A stretch of 38,983 nucleotides of DNA. Origin: Prorocentrum cordatum. Lineage: Eukaryota; Sar; Dinophyceae; Prorocentrales; Prorocentraceae. Of this stretch, positions 32,471 to 38,983 are shown one piece after another. The translations under genes were made by a program, and so were the position numbers. Under the pieces are notes generated by a model, which saw nothing but the letters and a program-made list of their open reading frames with translations, ran no database searches and was not told where the DNA came from. How positions within the stretch are numbered: position 1 is the first letter of the stretch; every line of letters starts with the position of its first letter. The DNA is taken from positions 49,320 to 88,302 of the forward strand of contig CAUYUJ010019600.1 in NCBI GenBank assembly GCA_963575745.1, written 5' to 3'.

Positions 32471-33640
32471 GCCACGGACTTCGCGTAGGCGTCGGCGTGC
32501 TGCTGCCCATCTTGTCGCGTGCGTGGAGCGTCTGGTGGTACCGCGTGCTGCACGATCTGCGCCCAGGTCTCGCCCTTCTGTGGCCGCTTGGACGTCGATG
32601 TGGAGGTCGCGGAGCTGCTGTTGGATCTTCATGGTGTCTTTGTAGTGCGTGGTCATGAGGGTAGTTTTGTCGGCCAATCGTAGTCCCTGCTCTTGCAGTG
32701 CTAGGAATAGTCGATGCGTTAATGCGACGGTGACGGTTGTCGTGTGCGTTCTGCTGCCTACTATGCGGATGCTGATGTCGTCGAACCATGCTCGAGGTAG
32801 TGGTCGTGGTAGGGTGCTGGTGTCGGTGAGGGAGGCCATGGCGGCGCACACGACTGTGCGAGCGATGTTGTTGACGTGCCTGGAGCCTGCGAGGATGGAG
32901 CGGTCCGCGTAGATCGTCCTAGACTAAGATCCTTGGCGTCGTAGTACTCGAGCGGCTGAGTGCTGGAGCATCAAAAGGTAGAGCAGTCGGGCAGGGAATT
33001 GTAGACGTAGCGCAGCTGGTACAGTTTTGTCGATACGAAGGCTGTCGTAGAACTTCTCGATGTCCGCCAACAGGATGGTCTCGGTCATGTTGAAGGTGTC
33101 GGCGCATTCGTCGGTGATGAGGCGGCGTAGTGCTTCACGTAGGCAACTGTTGCCCGCTACGGCGGCGTCCCATTCTCGTTGCTGGTCCACTGCCCATCGT
33201 CGGACTCGGTCTCGGTGCAGTAGTTCCCAGCAACGGAATAGCTGTGGCAAGAGGGCGAGCGCGCGGTCGCCTTTTCTTGGGCTTGGGGATGATCATGACG
33301 ATGGAGAGCAGCAGCTGCCATGGCCACATCATGTGCTGTTCGCAGAGGTTGAAAAGGTCGGCTAGGGCTTGTCCTCCCAGCTCGTGGTAGCCGTCTGATA
33401 TCGCTGCACCTGGTGACGTCGACGCCCTTGCCTTTGTCTGGCTCCCCGCGGAGGCAGCGGTCTAGGTCGTCGATGGTCCAGGATGTTGGTGGATCTTCCC
33501 GTTCTGCTCGTTGCCGAAGGTCGGATAGTAGTGAGGTGTGGTGGTTGTGTGGAACGTCGTGGCAGGTCCAGATGTCGTTGAAGACGGAGGGCTCTCCGGG
33601 GAAAGCAGCGGCAGCAGAGGTCTTCCCCCCCCCCCCTGGC
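32471..33640 (-). pseudogene. Reverse transcriptase region
   Basis: The N-terminal part reads FNDIWTCHDVPHNHHTSLL and LDRCLRGEPDKGKGV, then shifts frame near 33390. The next piece gives MMWPWQLLLSIVMIIPKPKK, the conserved W-P-x-x-L...I-P-K-P RT segment, and shifts again near 33265 into LPQLFRCWELLHRDRVRRW and TILLADIEKFYDSLRID (motif A: the Asp of ADIEKFYDS is the first catalytic Asp). A TAG at 32924-32926 interrupts. In the same frame ILAGSRHVNNIAR, then AWFDDISIRI (motif C, F/Y-x-D-D with Trp in the first position) and LRLADKTTLMTT (motif D/E-like, K-T) follow. A TAA at 32468-32470 ends it. Non-functional as it stands. Confidence 0.78.
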
Positions 33641-33784
33641 AGGGACGGGGGCCGGGCGGGGAGACGGGGAGGCACGGCGGGGCGCAGGACCGGGCGACGA
33701 GGCGGCTCCGCACGCGCGAGCACGCCACGCGAGGCGGCTCCGCCGCCCAGTCGTCCAGCGGGGTCGGCGGAGGTCGGGCGTTGG

Positions 33785-33960
33785 CAAAACTGGGTTTAGT
33801 GGAACCTAGTTTAGTGATTTGTACCGGGGGCGCCCCCCCGTCCCATTTCCACTAAGCAGAACTGCCGTCATCCGAAAAAAACACCAGCTTTGGCAAACCT
33901 GGTTTAGTGATTCTGGCCACCTCAAAGGCTCCGGGGCCCCTACCACTAACCGGGTCCCCT
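33785..33960. repeat. TTGGCAAA-CTGG-TTTAGTG repeats
   Basis: TTGGCAAA(A/C)CTGG(G)TTTAGTG occurs at about 33781 and 33890. Inverted CCACTAA words occur at about 33848 and 33943. The arrangement looks like remnants of an inverted-repeat element. Confidence 0.45.
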
Positions 33961-34053
33961 TACCTGGGGTCCTGGCCATACCCGAGGAGGGCGCCAGCGA
34001 GTCGCAGAAGCGAGGGCAGCTGCGGCGCGGCGAGGGCGCCGAAGGCTGAGCTC

Positions 34054-34092
34054 AGGTCGGGCCTGCCCCCCTCCACGCGGATTTGGGGCGAA
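34054..34092 (+). repeat. Solo, degenerate AAGTCGGGCCTGTCC end
   Basis: AGGTCGGGCCTGCCCCCCTC then CACGCGGATTTGGGGCGAAA, followed by an A-rich stretch with repeated CAAAATACT words (34093-34260). Confidence 0.55.
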
Positions 34093-34260
34093 AGTTGAAG
34101 CATACTCCAAAAATACTCCCAAATAGGCCCAAAATACTGCAAACATACTTCAAAATACTTTGGATGTCGGGAAAAATACCCCATAAATATTTCAAAATAC
34201 TTCAAACATAATTCAAAATATGTAGGATTTTGGGAAAAATCTTCCAAAAATGCTCCAAAA
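34093..34260 (+). repeat. AT-rich CAAAATACT minisatellite
   Basis: Degenerate 12-16-bp units (CAAAATACTTC, CAAAAATACTC, CAAACATA) in otherwise GC-rich DNA. Confidence 0.7.
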
Positions 34261-34419
34261 CAGGCCCGGCGTGAGGCCGAGCGCGGGCGCGCGCTGCCGG
34301 CGCGCGGGGCGGGTGTGTGCGCGAGGGGGCGGAGGGCGGACGGGCCCGGCAGGCCTCCAAGAAGACGTCCCCCAGCCGAGGCGGCATCGAGACCCACCGC
34401 ACGGCGCGCACGGGCACTA

Positions 34420-34640
34420 AGGAGGAGGGAGGAAGAGGGGGAGAAGAAGAGGAGCGGACGAGAGGGAAGGAAGAGGGGGAAGGAGAAGGGGGAGGAAGGA
34501 GGAGGGAGGAAGGAGGAGGAAGAGGAGGAGGAAGAGGAGGAGGAAGGAGAGGGGGAGAAGGAGGAGACGGCGGGGGAGGAAGAGAGGAGGGGGAGACGGA
34601 GGAGGGAGGAAGAGGAGGAGGAAGGAAGAGGGGGAGAAGA
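34420..34640 (+). repeat. Imperfect (GAG/GGA)n
   Basis: Purine tract with AAGAGG and GGGGGA variants. Confidence 0.9.
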
Positions 34641-34689
34641 AAAAGGGGCGGACGAGACGCGCAGTTCGATGCGGCGGGAAGTTCTGGTC

Positions 34690-35140
34690 GGCCTCCTCCT
34701 CCTCCTCTTCCTCCTCCTCCTCATCATCATCATCACCACCACCACCATCATCATCATCATCAGCATCAGCATCCGCATCAGCATCAGCATCATCATCATC
34801 ATCAGCATCATCATCGTCATCATCATCAGCAGCATCATCATCGTCATCATCATCAGCATCATCATCATTATCATCATCATCCTCATCCTCAACTTCCTCC
34901 TCCTCCTCATCATCATCAGCATCATCATCAGCATCATCGTCATCGTCATCATCAGCAGCCTGATCCTCATCCACATCCTCACCCACATCATCATCAGGAT
35001 CATCAGCATCATCAACATCATCGTCATCATCATCAGCATCAGCATCAGCATCACCAACACAATCACCACCATCACCATCACCATCACCATCAACATCATC
35101 ATCATCAGCAGCATCATCGTCAGCATCATCATCATCTGCG

Positions 35141-35180
<40 letters not shown>

Positions 35181-35580
35181 AGCCATCAGCAGCATCATCA
35201 TTATCCTCATCCTTATCCTCATCCTCATTCTCATCCTCATCCTCATCATTCTCACCTTCATCATCTGCATGGTAATCATCTTCATCATCAGCATCATCAG
35301 CAGCAGTACTGCCATCATCATCACCACCAGCATCACCATCACCATCAACATCAACATCACCATCATCATCGTCATCAACGCAATTACCACCGTCAACATC
35401 CTCATCATCGTCATCATCAGCCTGATCACTATCATCATCAGCAGCACCATCATCAACATCATCAACATCATCGCTATCACCATCACCATCATCATGTCAT
35501 CGTCATCATCGTCATCACAATCCTCATTAGAGCATCATCATCAGCAGCATCATCATCAACATCATCATCGTCAACAACAT

Positions 35581-35618
<38 letters not shown>

Positions 35619-35633
35619 CCATCGTCATCACCG

Positions 35634-35677
<44 letters not shown>

Positions 35678-35835
35678 GTCATCACCGTCATCACCGTCAT
35701 TACCGTCATCCTGCACATCGCAATCGTCACCATCATCACCATCATCAGCATCACAATCATCACCACCACAACCACCATCACCACAGACTTCATCATTGTC
35801 ATCACCATCGCCATCACCAACAGCAACACCATCAC
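34690..35835 (+). repeat. ATC array 5, the longest
   Basis: About 1.1 kb of ATC triplets with AGC, GTC, ACC and CTC variants. Confidence 0.94.
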
Positions 35836-36577
35836 CGTCTTGGACATCCTCACCCTCATGAGCGGGTCGCTGCGGCGCCTGCGGCCAGCCAGTCAACTCA
35901 GAGCCTCCGGCAGTGTGCTGAGCTCGAGAGACACGGCGAACGAGGCGAAGAAGGCTGCCGAGATTTCAGCGTCGCGATGAACTGGTCCGCTGAAGTGGGG
36001 TCCCTGGTGTCCACGGCGACCTGCCGTCCAGCAGTCCGTGGACGGCTGGCTGTGCTACCCAGGTCGGCCAAGCTCCCTGTGGCGATCCGCGAGGTGGACT
36101 GCAGCTTGCATTTTCGGATTTGGTCGCCGTGTTGTTGTACTTGTGACGAGCTGCACATAAGCTTCACGGCGGCAGCTCAGCGTGGTGTTGTCTTGGCGTG
36201 CTCTTGCGGAATCCTCTTGCTCCTGCTCCTGTTCCTGGTCCTCCTCCCCTTACTTCTCTTTTGGAGGGTGCGCGCCATACTCAGGCCAGATGTTTCGTGC
36301 AACTTGCCCGACGGTAAGTTCTTGCCGTAGAGCGTGTTGATCAGCCACGTCTTGCCTGGAAAGGGAGGAGGAGACGGAGACGGACGACGACGAGGGGGAC
36401 AGGGGGGAATGGGACAGGCGAAGACAACGACGACGACGACGAGAACACTGGCGAACACCCACTCTGCCGAGAGCGGGTGCCGTCCGCCCGTCAAAGAGCG
36501 GCCCGGCCTACGAGACATCCGCTCCCCCTCAGCTATCGTCCCCCCGCACGTCGGACCGCACACGATGGGACAGTTGG
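35836..36577. other. Intergenic, no recognised gene
   Basis: About 740 bp of mixed sequence. An open frame runs out of the ATC array into it on the + strand, but no domain is recognised. Confidence 0.4.
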
Positions 36578-36675
36578 GATGACGCGGGACTCCCCCAAGA
36601 TGCGTGCGGGGCACATGATCACAAAAAACAACAGAAGAGGAAAAAGCAGAAGCAGAAGCAGAGCAAGAAGAATCG
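36578..36675 (+). repeat. Direct repeat D, copy 1
   Basis: CGGGACTCCCCCAAGA(T/C)GCG, GTGCGGGGCACATGA and the AAAAAACAACAG tail match 36782-36881. Confidence 0.85.
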
Positions 36676-36781
36676 TGGACGAAGACTGACTTGTCTAATG
36701 TGCAGCAAATGGAACCAAATGGAACAAGGCAGACTCGTTTCCTGACTCTTTTCGTAACGATAAATCAGAATCAGCAACAGA

Positions 36782-36881
36782 GATGACACGGGACTCCCCC
36801 AAGACGCGTGCGGGGCACATGAGTCACAAAAAACAACAGCAGAGGAAACAACAGAAGCAGAAGCAGAGTAAGAAGAAGAAG
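36782..36881 (+). repeat. Direct repeat D, copy 2
   Basis: Same block 204 bp downstream, running into (AAG)n at 36865-36905. Confidence 0.85.
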
Positions 36882-37144
36882 AAGAAGAAGACTAAGAAGA
36901 CGAAGACGAACTAAAAAAACCACAAAAGTCTGAACGTTCCGAGCTCCGCGCGGACTCCTTGGATCGGCGCTGGACCGGCCTATAGAGGCCCCCTGGGCGC
37001 GCGGAGCGCGCCATGGGGGCGGCGCCCGAGGCGCCGCCCCAGGAGCGCCCGGTGCCCAAGAGAGATCCGGATCGGCCTCCGAGAAAGCGTATGCCTGTGC
37101 TGCTTTTGTTGCCTGCCTCGACCAGAAGGCGAAGAGGGCGTGGG

Positions 37145-37229
37145 TAGGGGGCCACATGCGAACCCTACCCCTACCCTCCACGATATCTGAGGGGTAGGGG
37201 TAGGGGTAGGGTTCGCATGTGGCCCCCTA
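37145..37229. repeat. Perfect 32-bp foldback with (CCCCTA) arms
   Basis: Arms 37145-37176 and 37198-37229 are exact reverse complements. They read TAGGGGGCCACATGCGAACC outward and (CCCCTA)-like inward, around a 21-bp loop. The outer CCACATGCGAACCCT matches 21222-21236. Confidence 0.92.
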
Positions 37230-37413
37230 GTGGGCCGAGTTTGAGCGGACTCGGGCCAGGCGAAATCGCGAAAGAGCTGCCGTTGCCGCAGCTGCCTCTC
37301 CCCCGGACGGCAGGCGCACGGGCGCACCCGCAGTTGAGCGTCGCTTAACTAACCCGTCTCCATCCCCACTGGCATGGCCTTGGCCTTGGCTTATGTTGCT
37401 CCCGTCGTACGTG

Positions 37414-37583
37414 AGGACCACATCCCAGAAATATTTTCGAGCTCCCAGAAAAGGGTCGAAACAGCGTCGAGACAGTGTCGGACGAGCGTCTCCCAGGGCC
37501 GGACACGTGAAAGCCATCGAGCTTCGGTACTTTCTTGGTGCTCGAATGTTTGTTCGTGCTCAAGGCTAGAGTAAGTTGGAACG
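37414..37583 (-). mobile_element. Dispersed inverted-end repeat B, copy 2
   Basis: Reverse complement aligns to 11912-12075 over its length; shared words include TTCGAGCACCA, GAAAGTACCGAA, TTTTCTGGG and ATTTCTGGGATGTGGTCCT. Confidence 0.75.
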
Positions 37584-37825
37584 TCATAAGCCTTGGACCC
37601 AATGGCCGACGTACCCCCCCAGGTAGGGATGTATGCCGTTGCTGTGCCCTTCGGGTTTCGCGAGACCTGCCCCACCTGGAGGATCAGCCGGCGGGGCCGA
37701 GATGAGATGCCACGGCCCAGTGGGGATGGGGATCGGGCAGACGCTCGCCGCACGCGCGCCATCCCCCGAGGTGCAGCCGGGTGGCAGGAGCGGAGAGGCC
37801 ATGGGGCCAGATGAGGGAGATCGAC

Positions 37826-38000
37826 GTAAAACGACGCGAAGATCGGGACAAAATCGGATCGGGATAACTCGAAATCTCTGAGAATCGGCGGGTTTGGAGG
37901 ATGTATTGGGCGCCGCGGCCGCTCCAGAGCGTTCCGGAACGCTCTGAGAGCGCTCCGGAACGCTCTGGAGCGATTTATCCCGATCCTAGCCCTGTTTTAC
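37826..38000 (+). mobile_element. 175-bp MITE, copy 2
   Basis: Nearly identical to 11328-11502, same length and orientation. Flanked by GAC on both sides (37823-37825 and 38001-38003), a different 3-bp flank from copy 1, so the two insertions are independent. Confidence 0.92.
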
Positions 38001-38411
38001 GACGGGAGGGGGGGGGCCGGCTCAGGGGGGGGAGGGGAGCGTCGACCTGGAATCGGCGATACACATCGCCCATCGACCGGCGATGGGCCCCCGAGGGCAG
38101 TGCCGCACGCTCCGGGGAGTGGTGGGCAATCAGGGCCCCCATCGGCGAAGAGTGGGCCCTGGGGGGGGAGCGATGCGCTCCCCCGATCGAAAGGACTATC
38201 AAGCCTGCTCGGATGCTGATGTGTTTTGTGTGGCAGGGAGGGTAGGGCCTGGATTTTTTAGAAAATCGTACATGCGAGCGACCTTTCATCCGATGCTTCT
38301 GTGCAGTGCCATTTCGGCTGAAGAGCCCCTGGAGGGCGAAAGCTACCTGCGCTGAGCCTATCCCCCCCTACAGTTGCCCCTTGGCTTTCGGGTCGTCACT
38401 CTGCTTTCCGG

Positions 38412-38520
38412 CGGCCGTTCGGGACGTTCTGGGCACCCCGCCGGGAACGCTCTCGGCGGAGGCGCAGCTGCCGGAGAGCATCCCAAGGCCGAGAAGCCGC
38501 CGAGAACTGACGAGAACGCC
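38412..38520 (+). repeat. Dispersed repeat C, copy 2
   Basis: Degenerate match to 7345-7451. Confidence 0.6.
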
Positions 38521-38895
38521 TCCCTTTGGGTTTTCGGCGCGTCGCTGGTATTCGGAAAAGCGAACCAGAGACAGCAGTCTTGCACTCAAACAACCAACCA
38601 GAGAATCCAGCAACACATGGCGATAAGCGCCAGCGCTGCAATCAATCAGAGCCTTCTCTGAGACACTGACGCACCAGGCACGAAGAGCCGCAGAACGCAG
38701 CACTACGCCCCAAGCGCCCGAAAACCTCAGACATCAAAAACCTCCCCTGAGCCTATGCATCCCCGGTGCACGCCTCACCTCGTGGAGCCCATCCACCCCA
38801 GGAGCCTACCCCCCCCCCAAACGTTGCCCCTGACCGCAGGGAGCCACGAAGCCACGCTGCAGCACTGCCCCTGTGAGCCTCCGACTTTGAAGAGG
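38521..38895. other. Intergenic, no recognised gene
   Basis: GAGCCTA-CCCCCCC...GTTGCCCC occurs at about 38355 and again at about 38801. Otherwise nothing seen. Confidence 0.4.
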
Positions 38896-38983
38896 AGAAA
38901 GAGAAGGAGGAGGAGGAGGAGGAGGAGGAGGAGGAGGAGGAGGAGGAGGAGGAGGAGGAGGAGGCGGAGGCGGAGGCGGAGGC
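38896..38983 (+). repeat. (GAG)n, (GGC)n to window end
   Basis: Purine triplets turning to GGAGGC at the edge. Confidence 0.93.

Larger units (their letters stand above)
29750..33640 (-). mobile_element. Degenerate RT-RNase H retroelement
   Basis: On the - strand the order is an N-terminal region, reverse transcriptase, a linker of about 300 residues, RNase H, then a Cys- and Gln/His-rich tail. RT and RNase H in one frame without visible protease or integrase suggests a non-LTR (LINE-type) element. No endonuclease domain, long terminal repeats or poly(A) tail was recognised. The ends are not defined; the 3' limit is where the frame drifts into GC-rich sequence. Two frameshifts (near 33390 and 33265) and three stops break the frame. 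Confidence 0.8.

Noticed and set aside
37145-37229. Internal telomere repeat
   Set aside because: Only a few CCCCTA units, arranged as a perfect inverted repeat with a unique outer part; fits a foldback element better.

Overview
The window looks like core nuclear DNA of a dinoflagellate. The evidence is high GC content, one gene split by introns with mixed GT-AG, GC-AG and GA-AG ends, very long trinucleotide arrays, abundant small inverted-repeat elements and a decayed retroelement with a reverse transcriptase and RNase H. No operons, bacterial signals or CRISPR were seen. The genus cannot be fixed from sequence alone; Symbiodiniaceae, Prorocentrum and Polarella are all possible.

Region 1 (1-9324, + strand) is the 3' two thirds of one gene for a glycoside hydrolase family 92 (GH92) alpha-mannosidase. 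I followed the reading frame through eight exons, which together encode about 488 C-terminal residues and include the expected catalytic segments. Seven introns make up most of the region. They hold microsatellites, a 13-unit minisatellite of about 99/130/76 bp, and at least four short inverted-repeat elements. One of these sits a few bases before the last exon.

Region 2 (9325-25290) has no recognised gene. It is made of minisatellites, microsatellites, three near-identical 375-bp tandem units, two members of a composite element with conserved ends and different satellite cores, several MITE-like elements, and a 100-base assembly gap at 23884-23983 joining two unrelated microsatellites.

Region 3 (25290-27460, - strand) has coding-like sequence broken across several frames, possibly a decayed retroelement. 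Region 4 (29750-33640, - strand) is a degenerate non-LTR-like retroelement. It reads reverse transcriptase, linker, RNase H, then two Cys-rich motifs, and is broken by two frameshifts near its 5' end and three in-frame stops. The rest (33650-38983) is simple repeats, a 1.1-kb ATC array and second copies of several dispersed elements found earlier.

The only gene likely to be functional is the GH92 enzyme. The main interest is the repeat ecology: several independent families with terminal inverted repeats can be defined inside this window because two copies or two arms are present. Exon edges were set by reading frame, GH92 family pattern and splice dinucleotides; no transcript data were available.
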